Translations under genes and position numbers: made by a program
The notes under the pieces: model-generated
The model's database searches: none
What the model was told of the DNA's origin: nothing
What the model saw: only the letters and a program-made list of their open reading frames with translations
Part shown: positions 35,048 to 47,541 of the stretch, one piece after another
Position numbering within the stretch: the stretch's first letter is position 1
Layout of the letters: each line of letters begins with the position of its first letter
DNA from: Ilex aquifolium
Taxonomy: Eukaryota > Streptophyta > Magnoliopsida > Aquifoliales > Aquifoliaceae
Reading direction: 5' to 3'
DNA: 64,000 nucleotides
NCBI GenBank assembly: GCA_951799425.1
Contig: OX637395.1
Location: forward strand, 10,766,451-10,830,450

Positions 35048-35825
35048 TAATTTGTAACCTTTCAATGTTATGGATATTGATTATTTCACTATAATTTGTA
35101 TCCTTTCAATGCGTACTTATGCCACTGTGATTTGTTACCTTTCAATGTGGAATTGTGAATATTTATTTTTCTACCTATTCATCAATTATTGAGAGCTTAT
35201 TATTCACGAGGGAGACTGAAAGTGGAAACATTAAATGATGGATAGTACTCGGTCTGTCTGCCTAAAGAATGTAACCATTGGAAGAAATTTCATTGCCCAC
35301 ATAAAAGCTATTGCCAATTTCACCCAAAATAAATAAATAAATAATTAACATACATTGATAATGTATATAGTGACAATTTTTATGCATTTAGCCGCAATAA
35401 TTTTCGTGGCTAAAAGACCAATTTCTTGTAGTGATGAATGCAGACTTTGAAGGGTCTGTAGAGCCCTAAGTCACCCTCAATAATTTGACTGCAAATATAT
35501 CTTATTCTGAAATGAGGATCAGTATGAAATGCTGTCAATCCATGGAGAGAGAGATTGTGCTAAACAAATATCTTTCGCTTTCAACCCAATCAAAAAAAGC
35601 CGTTAGCTTAGTTAGGATATTGGATATGAAAAATGTATCATTTTAAAATAATTCAAACAAAATGGGGTCTATTTTCTAAAAATGCATTTTTTATGAGTTC
35701 AATCGCAGTAGAACTATCTAGTTACAAGAGTTCAATCTCAGGAAAACATAACCTACACAAAAGTCTTAAATTAATTTAATAAACTAACACCCTAAATGAA
35801 AATACATTGTTGTTATTCTCATAGG

Positions 35826-35840
35826 TTTTTTTTTTTTTTT

Positions 35841-35894
<54 letters not shown>
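35826..35894. repeat. Poly-T / poly-A / (TA)n microsatellite
   Basis: About 15 T, then about 15 A, then about 20 TA units. The T/A junction is a perfect palindrome. Confidence 0.95.
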
Positions 35895-35896
<2 letters not shown>

Positions 35897-36554
35897 CTTG
35901 TTTACGAATATCATTGGAATTTTGAAACTGCTGTGGGTTCATTCATTGAAGTGGAGTAGGCCAAATACTTTTAAATACACACTTAGAAGCTATAGTAAAT
36001 GGAATGGTGTAAGTGTACGCTTGGGATTGAAGGCGGATGGATTATTGTACTTGGGATTGAAGGAAAAATACAAGGTAAGGACATAAAGGAGCCAGAAAAA
36101 GTTTTAGGTTGGACACTCTAACATATTTGATCCTAATCGATAAAAAGAATATGACACATTTACACTATTTATTTCATCAATGATCCTTTATGTGCACAAA
36201 AAAAATATTAATTATAATCTTTTATTGAAAATGAGATTAATTTTATCTATTTACAATTGACCCTACAAATTTTCATGGTTTCATAGCTTTTCTAATGACT
36301 TCATTAATAATGACTAATAAAATTAATGTCAAAATCACATATATGTACACTAAAGAATATACCATGTATTTTTTTTTTTTGCTAGGTTTTAAACTCAATG
36401 CTAAAGTGCAAATCCATAATAAATGGTCAAGTAGATCAAAAGATTTTAAAATGAACCCAATATATACAAATTAATCTGAATATGTCCGAATTGTGTCCAC
36501 TGTTAATTACTTAGTTATGAGTATGTACTAATTGATATGATAAGAAAATAAAGT

Positions 36555-36692
36555 AATGCTATAGGAATCTAATTTGGAGACCCAATTCAATGTAGCCGTT
36601 AGATTATTTGGGAGTTTCAAGCTTAGATGGAGTCCATTTCTAATCCAATGACTATGTCGAATTAGGTCCCCAAATTAGTTTTCCAAGCATTT
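36555..36692. repeat. Small MITE-like inverted-repeat element
   Basis: The left end AATGCTATAGGAATCTAATT and the complement of the right end AATGCTTGGAAAACTAATT are inverted. Both continue into TTGG[AG]GACC[CT]AATTC. Length 138 bp, with no coding capacity. Confidence 0.65.
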
Positions 36693-37689
36693 TTCAAGAA
36701 AATAATAGGGTTGACATAATTAGATATACTTAAAAATATATATAATAAATAATGATAAGACAACAAAATTGAGGGTGGACACATGGTCCTTTATATATTT
36801 TATTCGCTTACAATTTATCTATTGTTTCTTGAATTATAAAAGAATTTTTTAAATGTGTATCGACATATCACAATTAAAATGAACAATCAGCTATTACAAG
36901 AAACCCAGATAATAAATAATAACACATGAAAATAATAATGTATCTATATCAAAGTAGAAAACATCCAACGAGTAGTTAAGAAAAATCCGAAAGAATAACA
37001 CAATGGAATCCTCAAATCAAGGGCCAAAAAATAAATCTATACTTGCATTTTGACTTTAATTGACCTATTAACTTTTTGATTGGGAGCTTTTAAGGAGAAT
37101 TAAAGGTGCTCAACTTGACTACGCCAATGGTTAAATATAAAAGAAATTTGGTAGCTCCAAATATAAAGTATTTATAAAATTACAGGATTACTCTAGATTC
37201 CCAGGTGGACATCTTAAAAGTATTTGGCATGACTTCCCAAAAAGTTAATGGCTAGATATTACTAAAAAAATGGCTACATATTTGTAGGGTTAACTTTGGA
37301 AGCACATCAACCTTCAAAAAATACTTTGGAAACGCATTACTTATAGAAAAGTTGAAAATTTTCAACGACACCCATTGCAGATTATGTAACTTTAGGCATA
37401 CTCCTTGTAATTTTTGAGATATTACTATAGTCCCTCGAATTTTGTATGTCCATTTTCAATGTTCCTTGTCGTTAGGATCGTCATAGACAACTTAAAAAAT
37501 AAGTAATTACATCAACCGTAATCATGACCTAGTCAGAAGACCCAGTCAACTTAGTGTCCACAAAATTGTAAGAGATTTACCGAGTTTAGACACTTCTCTT
37601 TTATCCTAATTTTATCATTAGTTAAGAAAATCCATAAGTTAGAATTAGAATAAGATTTGTATCATCCTAAAACTTTTGTTTTATATATA

Positions 37690-40665
37690 CAGTACAAAGA
37701 AATTGTTTGCCTGGGCAAATTTTCCTGGGTAAAACACAAAAATTTGTCAACAAAAGTTATCCTGAAAAATTATTCGTCGCAACTTTTTTTGGCATGTGCG
37801 AGTCGGGATAAATATTTACTGATGACAATCTTTTTTTTCCTCACTAAACCTTAACTTTTGACGAGAAAACATTTCGCAGGGAGTTTCCTCACTTTTCGAG
37901 GCTACACATTGTAGTTCATTGGGAAAAGCAGCTACAAAGGTATGGGAGGAGAGCAATTGTTGACGAATATATTCCTAGCTAAAAGTTACATTTTTCCAAG
38001 AAAATAATTTCCTCGTTAAAAAAACAACCTTTTACCGAAGAAATATTTCCTCGGGAAAAAAGTCTATATTGTTCTTCCAATTAAATTTCCTATTTATTAA
38101 ATCATCCACAAATTTAATGTAAGATACAATACACAAAATAATGAGAAAAAAAAAAACCAAAATACCTCTAAAACAACCGTAAATATTGATTGAGCAACCA
38201 TAACTTCATCAAGTTTCACCCAAAATAAACCATGTTAGATTTATCTGTTTGGAATTGGCTAATTTTGTGGAGTACATTGTAAATCTCAACATATTTCATG
38301 GTCATGATACTACAACGATTGAAGATCCAAAAGCGTCATTGAAGGGAGGAGATCATGCGCCAAAGTTACATCATTTGCACTCAAAATACAGCTTCAAGCT
38401 TAGGAAAAATGTAATGACCTAGACACCTAAGATGATCTCTTGGTTTAATACACTTAGGAGTATTAAACTTAAAATGAAATTGGCTTAGTCCGTGTATGTC
38501 TCCTAGGTGTTTTTCAATGAAAATATTTTCTAAAATCGTTTACTATTTTTGAAAACATATTTAATGCCATTAGTGGACCTCTCTTGAGCAACACCCTTTA
38601 CTGCTCAAGAGAACAAGTTTTTTGCTTGGTTTTAAGGCTTAAAAAAAACTAGTAAGGATCGTCCTATGCTTGCTAACCTTCGCTAGAGCGGTCTTTTTAT
38701 GACTTTGGGAAGAAATGGGGCAAATGCCAGATGGATGAGGGGCAGGGACCACCGTTGAGGCCGCTCTAGCAGTGCCAAGGTCACTCGAGTGGTCTCCTTC
38801 TTCAATGTGAGTTTTGGTTGACACCAAGCAAGAACTCCTTCTTCAATGTGTGACGTTGAATGGAAGAATCATGATAGTTGGCATTTTTGGACTTAAGAAT
38901 CTAGAGTTGTTCTTGAAGCTCTTTAGAAAGATGTGGTTCTTTTTTAGCTCATAGAGACTTGCTCTAGGTTGAGAAAGACTCCCTCTATTTATAGGCAACG
39001 AATTAGGTTTATAAATAACGTCAGGGGAAATTGGATTGAAACAACGTCAAGGGAAATTGGGACGCTGGAGCGACCATGAGACTACTCGAGTGGCCCAGAG
39101 GGCGGTCCTTGCTGCTCTTTACCTTTAGCCTTTCCCACTTTATTCCCTAAGTGTTGAGAGACCGCTCTAGCAAAGACTAGCGAACATGTGACGGTCCCTA
39201 CTAGTTTTTTAAGCCTTAAATCGAACAAAAAACTAGTCCGCTTGAACACTAAAGGGTGTTACTCAAGTGAGGTCTCATAATGACTCAATCTATGTTTTCA
39301 AAAGACATTTAAGGTTTAGAAAATCTTTTTGTTGAAAAGCACCTAGGAGTCATGTTCGGGCCATTTACCTTTTCTATTGCAACACTAATCATCCTAAGTC
39401 TAATGAATTTAGCTAAGGGATCATCTTAGGTCTCTAAGGCTATTTACCATTGTCCTAAGCAAGAAGGTGCATGCGGTGCCTTTGTTTTATATAGCTTGAA
39501 GAACACACTCCTCCCTCGTTTTATTGCTTTCGGATCTTCATCGTTGTCGCTTCAAGACCATGAAATAGTTTGGGATTTACAAGGATGTCACGAAATTAGT
39601 TAATTACAAATCATGATCTAACAACTTTGTCGCTTGATCTCTTCAACGAGTCTCATTGTGTCTAGCAATGAACCCTAAAACTCAAACACCAAAGAATAAT
39701 TCAATACTAAGATAGTGACAAAGATAGCAACTATAGATTGAGGGAGTTGATGACCTTGACAAGGGTGGCACTGCCATGGGAGAAAGTTTTCAGCTTCTCA
39801 GATTTGTGGTTTGAGGATCTTTTACAAAAATGAAAATGGATTGGGACTTGATGGGAGAGACTGGTCGAGGGTTTTAGGTGATTTCGTTTAGGGACATTTT
39901 TCCTAAAAGAATAAGGGAATTTTTCTATTTTGCACCCCGAAAATGTTTTGATTCTCACTTTACACCCCGAAAGATTATTTTTTTCATTTTGCACCCTGAA
40001 TGTCATAAATTGTTTTCAATGTGGCTCTAGGACTAACATCAGTTTCAAATTTCATTAAAAATTGATGCACAAGCCACCCCAAAATATGAATGGTGACATT
40101 ACATTAATATAAACTCACCATTCATATTTTTGGGTGGCTTATGCATCAAATTTTATCATAATTTGAAACAGATGTTAGTCCAATGGCCACATTGGAACCA
40201 ATTTATGACATTCATGATGCAATGTGAGAAAAATAATCTTTCAGAATGTAAAATGGGAATCGAGATATGTTTCGGGGTGCAAAGTGTGAAAAGCCCAAAA
40301 ATAAGTTCATCGATGAATCTCTAATTTGATCCCTTAACAATATTGTTTTTTTGGACTTTTTTCCCTACAAATTAAACAATTTCCTCAGTGAATCTCTTGA
40401 TTTTTTCAATTCATTTTACCAACTGAAATTATTTTATTGCCCAAATTTAAAATATATATATATATTCAAAATTTTCTTATCAACTAGGAATTTTTTTGCA
40501 GATAAAACTAAATTTATGGGATTTTTTTTTTGTTTATTTGTTACTTGGAATGTGTGCAATTATTTGCCAACGAAATAATCTTTTCCTTGGTATAAAACTT
40601 CTTTAACTAGGAAATTATTTTCCTGGGTAAAACTTTTCTTGGTAGAAATAATTTTTGTTGTAGTG
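37690..40665. mobile_element. Non-autonomous CACTA (En/Spm-like) element, copy B
   Basis: Same element and site as 5426-8458, with the target duplication ATA (37687-37689, 40666-40668). The left terminus has mutated to CAGTACAAAG, while the right terminus still ends TTGTTGTAGTG. The loss of CACTA at one end should prevent excision. The internal foldback (about 38220-39660) is shortened relative to copy A near 39000. Confidence 0.85.
39900..40295. repeat. Hairpin MITE nested in CACTA element, copy B
   Basis: Same structure as 7690-8095. The inner arms CAAGCCACCCCAAAATATG and CATATTTTTGGGTGGCTTATG are intact here. Confidence 0.78.
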
Positions 40666-40668
40666 ATA

Positions 40669-41543
40669 GATGAGAAAAGGATACCCAAAAAAAAAAAAAA
40701 ATTACAAGAAATTAGTCACTCTATCTCCTCCAAAATTTCTTTCTTTTGGACTCACCATCTTGAAGGATTCCTAGGTTTGTGAGTGTGGACTCTGGTATCT
40801 CTCTTTTCTACATATTATCAAGCCGTTAACATCCAAGAATCTCCCAATCAGTAGGATACAGGCGAGGCTCATAAATTAAGTTTATTTGATTCGACTCTGC
40901 ACATGAAGTGGTATCCCGTGTATAACCTTTCTTGCCAACATTGGTATTAGTGCTATATTTCTTGCTTTCACCTATAGATAATATGCATGATGATTACAAG
41001 TGCCATAACATGATTAAAAATGGATAGTTGTATCTCTTCCTTTTTTTTTTTTTTTTTTTTGTGATTCAGACCTAATTTTTTATATGCATATGATCCTTAT
41101 TTCCTAATTAGCATGTGTATAAAATTTGATGGCTTAAAGAGGTGTGGTTTGGTAGGAAAATAAAACACTATTTTTGGACCTATTTTCCAATAATATACTA
41201 TTTGTACCAAATGGACTTATGTAGGGAGAGATATAATGATGCAAAGTAAGCATCACGAACCAATGTTTTCTACAATTGTAGGGGATTTCTTGACTTAACG
41301 AAGAAGATGAATAGTACCCCACACACACCTAGGGGCGCATGCACTTATCCTCAACCTTAGATGGTCAAACTACCACCATTCAACTCATCTCATCGTAAGG
41401 AATCCATAAATGGTGGCGCCACTTTCAAAAAGCTGACAAAAAGTGAAGGTATACCGTATACGTCTCTTTCTGGCCCCAAGAGTGACTGGACAAAATGACC
41501 AGCATATGAGGCCCACATGTATTCATGGAGAGTGGAGGAGTGT
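40669..41543. other. Non-coding stretch, copy B
   Basis: Counterpart of 8462-9309, with a longer T-run at about 41041-41060. No gene recognised. Confidence 0.6.
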
Positions 41544-42003
41544 GAGGTGAGTTATGAAGGTACTTTTTCAACACCTCCGGACAGTGACCACTTAGAATGT
41601 GATCTTCTATCTAATGGTGGTAGTAGTGCAGCACTCTGGCAATTCTAATATACCGTACGTCATATATCCGAGGGTGACTTTGTGTTATTCTCAATTTTCT
41701 TCAATTTTAGGATTTTTGTGTACCTTCTTAGTGCATAGAAGATCATAATTATAGAAATAATAACACTAGCATTGTCTACATATTATTAATTATATATATA
41801 TTTTTTGCATAATACAAATTTGTGATATGTTTATATAAGTGTATGATGGTGCATAAGGCACTAATTTTTGGCTTTCTAGAGTTTATGACCATGTGCTTAC
41901 TCCCATAGATAATGGGTGTGGCTATCCTATTAACCAAGATTGATGTTTGTGATGTATGGATGAATGGGTTGGTGAGGATTGCAATTGGTAATTTATGCAT
42001 TCA
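41544..42003 (+). repeat. Segment P, copy B, left of Helitron
   Basis: Starts GAGGTGAGTTATGAAGG and ends GCATTCA, directly before the Helitron CTAG terminus. It repeats at 47542-47999. The peptide-like frame at its start is intact here to TGGCAATTCTAA. Confidence 0.9.
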
Positions 42004-42124
42004 CTAGTAATTGCCCGTGCCTTTAACGAAAAATTAAATTAAAACTCGAAGAATACTACATTACCTAAAGACTCTTTGCAACCTAAACCAACCTGTCAAT
42101 TTGAAATCATTGTAGTCCATACTA

Positions 42125-42715
42125 TTATCCAGAAATTTCAGCAAAGTTTTCTCTAAAAATAGGAACCATAAAAATTTAAACATGTCTACAGAACGTACAA
42201 TCATCATAATTCACCATATCACCACAATAATTACATACACAATCATCAACACATATCCAACCACCAAAACATCAAGCTAGTCCCCACTAATTCCAAGAAA
42301 TTTCGGCAGAATTTCCTCTAAAAATAAAAGCCCAAAAAAATCTAAACCTGTCTACAAAACTTACAATCATACATAATAATCATCATAATACACCATATCA
42401 CAACAATCATCAATACATACCCAACCACCAAAACAACCATCATTCCATACCCAAAATCACCACAATAATCAATTCATACACAATCATCAACACATATCCA
42501 ACCACCAAAACATCAAGCTAGTCCCTACTAATTTCAAGAAATTTCGGTAGAGTTTCCTCTAAAAATAGAAGCCCAAAAAAATCTAAACCTGTCTACAAAA
42601 CTTACAATCATACATAACAATCATCATAATACACCATATCACCACAATCATCAATACATACCCAACCACCAAAACTACCATCATTCCATACCCAAAATCA
42701 TCATAACCATGTATA
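42125..42715. repeat. Tandem repeat array in Helitron 3' region
   Basis: About two and a half units of roughly 165-240 bp. Each contains AAGAAATTTCGG[CT]AGA, CCTCTAAAAATA, CTGTCTACAAAACTTACAAT, and CCAACCACCAAAAC. Repeat starts are near 42131, 42296 and 42536. Confidence 0.85.
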
Positions 42716-43679
42716 ATTAATTAACGGTACAAAAGACGGAACATAAAAAATACACACATGTACAAATAGAGAAACAACTTCAACTTCATCTTCATATCCT
42801 TCCATGTATACCTGAAAATATGTGAAATATAAAAATTATCAAAATATGTGAAGCAAAATAAAACATTTGTAAATCCGAAACATAAGACCCCTTACTTTTA
42901 TCTTTAGTTGGATTCAACATAATTATTGTCATCAATTCCATTACCCTGAATTATCTAAAAAACTAATGAGCACACACTTTGTATGTAGTGGTGGGGGAGG
43001 ATTTAGATTGACATAGGTAAGAATTTAGAGAGACTGTAACAAATTACCAATTTATCTAGGAAAAAATATGGAGGTGTGTAGAGAAAGACTTACGATCAAA
43101 TAATTGAGCAAATAATTGAGCTCCTATCGAATTGGGAGTGATGTAGAAGAGAAAGAGCACATAGTATTTATATGTAGCATTTCAACAAACGGTTCATTTG
43201 CCTAATGATTTCAATCATACATCTTTATTGGTGGCAGTATAGTGGTGTGTGAATTTGATGCGCAAGTATTTGATTGGTTGCAGTTGCGTGTGTGTTTGTG
43301 CATGTATTGTGTGTGTGTTGTTTCTGCATGAAAAGTAGAGAAATATAGAGATTCTGAATAAGAGAGGTTGTCACACCTGGACAATAGTTTGATCAGTGGT
43401 GGGTTAGTCATCGTCAAAGGTGGACATGTCGGTATTGGATTGCAGATCGGTTGAGTTTTTTCAGAGATAATGTCATCTTTCAATATCTCTCTTAAATGTC
43501 CTTTTCACTCCTCTAAACCTTCTCTTCATCACTATCCTTAATGTCCTCGTATCAATACGAACGCACTTTGCCCAATTGGGGGAATGCACAACCACCTAAA
43601 TTATTCACATCTATAAAATTAACACAATATATATTGTAGGAATAGTAAAGTTATTTTGATGTAGTGACATAAGAGTAAA

Positions 43680-46450
43680 TTTACCTGATTACGTTGGCCC
43701 CATCCACAAAGGTCCATTGTATATACTCTATCGTTCTCTTTGGCAAATTCACTCCAATCCTACAAAGATTGAACCTCATAATTAAAATTTACTCCAATCC
43801 ATTGTAAAATTAAAAGTTGAAATGTTGAAAAGATTACATAATTTAGTAGAAATAAACTTGTTTAAACTATACCATTTAAAGGCTACAAATCTGAACACCT
43901 ACACGTGCTAATGAACACATCAACATTAAGAAACTAAAACTCTCAACTACAAAACTGATATTATTTTTTCAAATGAACAACCATAGTTCCTCACTAATTC
44001 AATTGAATACACAGAATAACACGCTAAAAAAATAAGTAATATTGAATGAGACAAACCAAAAACATGTTGACAAATCAAACAACCATAGTCTACAACTAAA
44101 TTATGAGATTAAAACTATTAGCAATAGACGAATTAAATTAATCATAACAATAGGGTGGGCAAGTGAATAAATACTTCATATAGAAAAGATGAGCATTAAA
44201 AAAACAGATAAGTATATACTAGCATATAAAGTGCAAGAAATAGATGAGAAACTTTTAAAATGAACCTAAAGTCAAGAATAAGAAGTGCAAGAAATGGGTG
44301 AAGTGTAAAAGATAAAAGTTGATTGCAAAAGCATGTGTATAAAAGTTGTGCAATAACAAAAAAAAAAGTAGTCCTAATGATGTAAAGTAGCTGCATAAAA
44401 CGACACTTAAAAAAATTTAAATTCAATAACATCCAAATCCATTGTAAAAACTGAGAGAAAAAGATAGGATTAAAAGTCATACCAGTTGGCAAACTTTGTT
44501 TTTTGTTCCTTGGTTAGAAGAGGTTGTTTTTTCTTTCCCCTTAGATTTGACATTCGCCAAAGCATCATACCTTTTTTTCTCCTTTTAAAAAAAACAATTT
44601 ATTGTATGGGGTGTAAGAAAATGCTACTTAAAAGCAAAAAAAAAAAAAATGAATGAGAAATAGGTGTGAGGTAACGCTACCTCACGTATACGGAGACGAT
44701 TTAGTTCATACTCATTGCGAATTACCACTCCTATATTATTATGATGAAGTCTTCGAACTTGTAGACCAAAAAACCTTGAATAGTAAATAAGCGGGGTAAA
44801 AAGACTAGATAAAAAGTAATAAAATGATGAGTAAGAAAAACTTATCATACGTAATTTTCTAGATCGTCGTCCATCTGTCACAACATTAATGAAGATAAAT
44901 AAAAATAAATAAGTTATTAAAAAAAATCAATAAGTGATGTTTAGAGAAAATTAATCAGGTGATAAACTTACGCTGCAAAAAATAACGACATCATCCATCG
45001 GTCGATGATTGTGCAGTTGAAACGGTGGTGGCTACACAGTAAATTTCATAAGCTATGTATAATTAACATCAATCACAATGAAATTTCAACTATTATCAAA
45101 ATTACTCAATTTTTATAACTATAATATTCAATCAAAATACAATTCAATCAAACTTCAACACATTTCACACATCAAGAAATAAAATGTTGAAAAAAAAAAC
45201 TAAAAAAGACTACAACATTCAATCAAAAAACCACCAATAACTCTAATGAAAAAAAATCATAAAGTCAACATCTCATTTCATGAAAGTAACACATTTCAAT
45301 CAAAAGAACACTAACATTCAACCGTAAACCTAATTTCCAATTCCAAATCCCGTCCATTATAAAATTTCATGCAATTAACATGCATTTAATCAAAATACGA
45401 CTAACAACTATAACATTAAATAATAACTTTACAATCTCAATTTGAAAATCCAATTATTGGCACCACAAATATAACTGCTAAAACAAGTTTTCCACATTGC
45501 ATAGCATCTAGCAACTAAATAACTTTAAATCCTAGTGCAAAGACCGATACCGATATCTTACCTTTCATAACTGATCTGGTCATAATCTGGGTCAATGCGA
45601 TCCTTCTCACTGTCTCTGAAAATAGCTACTCAAGAAGGAGTACCACTATCCCTGCTGTTAAGGTTTTTACCTGAAGCTTCACTATCATCTCCACTGAAAC
45701 ACATATTCTTCCCATCTAAAGGGGCCCGAGACGTTGTATGTTCCGACTCAAGACTACTACTACTCGGACTCCTGAAAATTTGAGCCCGTGCCCTGTCATA
45801 CTCTTCCTTCCTCTCTTCCATGTTTCTCATAGGACAACATTTATTCTCACTGGTTTCATTTAAGGATTCTTTACCAGGCCTTGGCCTTATAACAATCTTA
45901 ATCGGCTCATTTTTCGCATTATCCGATGATTTAGTTGTAACCTATAATATAAAGGACAAAAGCCTTGTGCAAAACATTTGGCAGCTAGAGTAAACCCAAA
46001 CACATTTTTATAACATCAAAAATATGTTTTCTACCAAGCTAAGACACTAACAAAACATGACTCCAACTACTCTAAAAACTAATTAGAAATGGTATGAATG
46101 ATTGCTTTTAGGTTTGGCAAAGACACCAAACCTTTTTACCCCCAGTAGAGCTACTAAATGAGCGGCTTCAACAAACTACATGATAATAAAATCTGTTGTG
46201 GGGCATGAACACAGTGGACCCGTGGAAACAACTGGCGCATTATGCGTAGGAAAGTGTATGTATCAACATCAAGCTCCCATGTGTTGGGTTGAACAACAAT
46301 CTATGTAATGTTAAACACGCAGGAATAAGAACAAGGTAAAAGCATAAAGTTTAAAAGAATAATATAGCATTAAAGCACCTTATTAGTATCCCAACAAAGA
46401 AGTCTACGCCCATTCAACGGATCGAACACAGATGCCCACGAATTCAAAAA
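43680..46450 (-). pseudogene. Candidate captured host-gene exons in Helitron, family unrecognised
   Basis: Besides the R3H/SUZ exon, several minus-strand stretches look like exons bounded by AG...GT. Near 46450-46380 one reads SWASVFDPLNGRRLLCWDTN. Near 46311-46190 another reads WELDVDTYTFLRIMRQLFPR. Near 44580-44480 a piece reads RYDALANVKSKGKEKTTSS. Near 43765-43687 a piece reads DWSEFAKENDRVYTMDLCGW and is followed by GTAAAT. I do not recognise the parent genes, and they may come from one or several. Confidence 0.4.
45562..45941 (-). pseudogene. Captured exon of an R3H/SUZ-domain protein gene
   Basis: An exon of about 380 bp is bounded by an AG acceptor (minus strand, just right of 45941) and a GTAAG donor (45561-45557). 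It reads KIVIRPRPGKES, then MRNMEERKEEYDRARAQIFR, which is the SUZ-type motif, then a Ser-rich linker. It ends VAIFRDSEKDRIDPDYDQ, the block that follows in plant R3H-SUZ RNA-binding proteins. One in-frame TGA (near 45635) stands before VAIFRD. The R3H domain itself is absent. Orientation is the same as the Helitron helicase. Confidence 0.75.
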
Positions 46451-46573
46451 ACTAACATATAATCATTGAAAAATTATCATCATACATGTGTGAAAGAAGC
46501 TATTAAAAATATAACAAAAGTCATGGACCTAGACTCGACGTAAGTTGCAATACATAAAAAAAGGTAACAATAT

Positions 46574-47541
46574 TTACACCAAGTGCAACAACACCTCCGG
46601 ATATACGATATTTGTCGTGGTAGCTGATCCATCAGGAGGGAGAAGGACACTTATGCGATCGGCCGAGGTGCATCTAGACATGGCCACATATAGGTGATCG
46701 TGGCTGAATACAGGCGAGCGCAGATCTACACCAACAAACTTGACTGACTGGCCTTGTGACTTGTTGATTGTCATAGCATATGTTAAGCGTACTGGGAATT
46801 GGCGGCTAGTCATTTGAAATGGTAAATCTTTAGACGACGGTGATAATGATATCCGCGGGATGAAACACAGATTCCCAAATTTGTCACTAGTTAGAATTCT
46901 AGTCTCAATAACCCGCGATACACACTTGAAACCCATAAGTCTTGTCCCGTTACAGAGGCCATCTTTTGGGGCTATATTCCTCAACAAAATGATGGGGCAC
47001 CCGACCTTTAGCTCCAACTTGAAAGGCGGTAAACCTGACGGGTTTAGGAAATTCAGAAATTCACTTGGATATTGATTAGTGGTAGAACGATGGAGTTCGT
47101 CCTCATCCGACACCTTGTCAGCTGCCAAGTAGGTATACGTCTCGCCAGGGTAAATTTGTAGAGCAAATATCATCATTTCGAGCAAAAAGAATTGTGCACT
47201 CAGTTAAGTAGGATGGGGTTACCGCACTGAGCACATCTAGTTGTGGATAAACTGTGAAAATTAGTTCATGCAGAGTTTGAAACCTGTGTATCGTTGGAGG
47301 AAGTTCCACAGTATCTTGAGTACTGATCCCAATCTAAGTTTGATGAGAATTTAGTCAGTACATGTAAATGAATAATTAGACGGTTTTATATAAATATCTA
47401 TCTATAATATAAATCACCTCTTTCAAGAAGGATGCGTGAGAAGAATTTGCAGGATGATTGGTATTCAAACGCATATTTATGTCCAAAGTCAATACGCAGA
47501 CACTCGCCCACATTGCAGAACGTCTTAAGGATGCACCTACG
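46574..47541 (-). pseudogene. Helitron PIF1-type helicase, C-terminal half, broken
   Basis: From the junction, the minus strand reads GASLRRSAMW and NMRLNTN (the block after the Walker B region). It passes through frame changes near 47400 and 47180, then is open at 47185-46574. That part has [67 protein letters not shown], and [18 protein letters not shown]. The last two are helicase motifs V and VI. The Walker A motif and the Rep (rolling-circle) domain that should precede it are missing. Confidence 0.88.

Larger units (their letters stand above)
35048..37216. other. Non-coding spacer right of the copia element
   Basis: Contains the R2 copy of the older direct repeat (blocks at 35433-35570, 35985-36080 and 36778-36852), the T/A/TA microsatellite and a small MITE. 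No gene was recognised. Whether it is part of the large duplication unit cannot be seen, because the matching region would lie left of the window. Confidence 0.6.
42004..47541 (-). mobile_element. Helitron, minus strand, 5'-truncated
   Basis: On the minus strand the element ends GGCACGGGCAATTACTAG, followed by T. This is a plant-Helitron-type 3' end: GC-rich subterminal sequence, CTAG, insertion at A|T. The same site in copy A (9782) is empty. The element carries the C-terminal half of a PIF1-type helicase but no Rep domain. The right junction at about 47541 lies inside the helicase and is not a Helitron 5' TC end. The interior has a tandem array, a captured R3H/SUZ-type exon and several other exon-like pieces. 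Confidence 0.8.

Noticed and set aside
42125-42715. CRISPR-like array
   Set aside because: Units are long, imperfect and AT-rich tandem repeats in a plant Helitron, without short uniform repeats and spacers.
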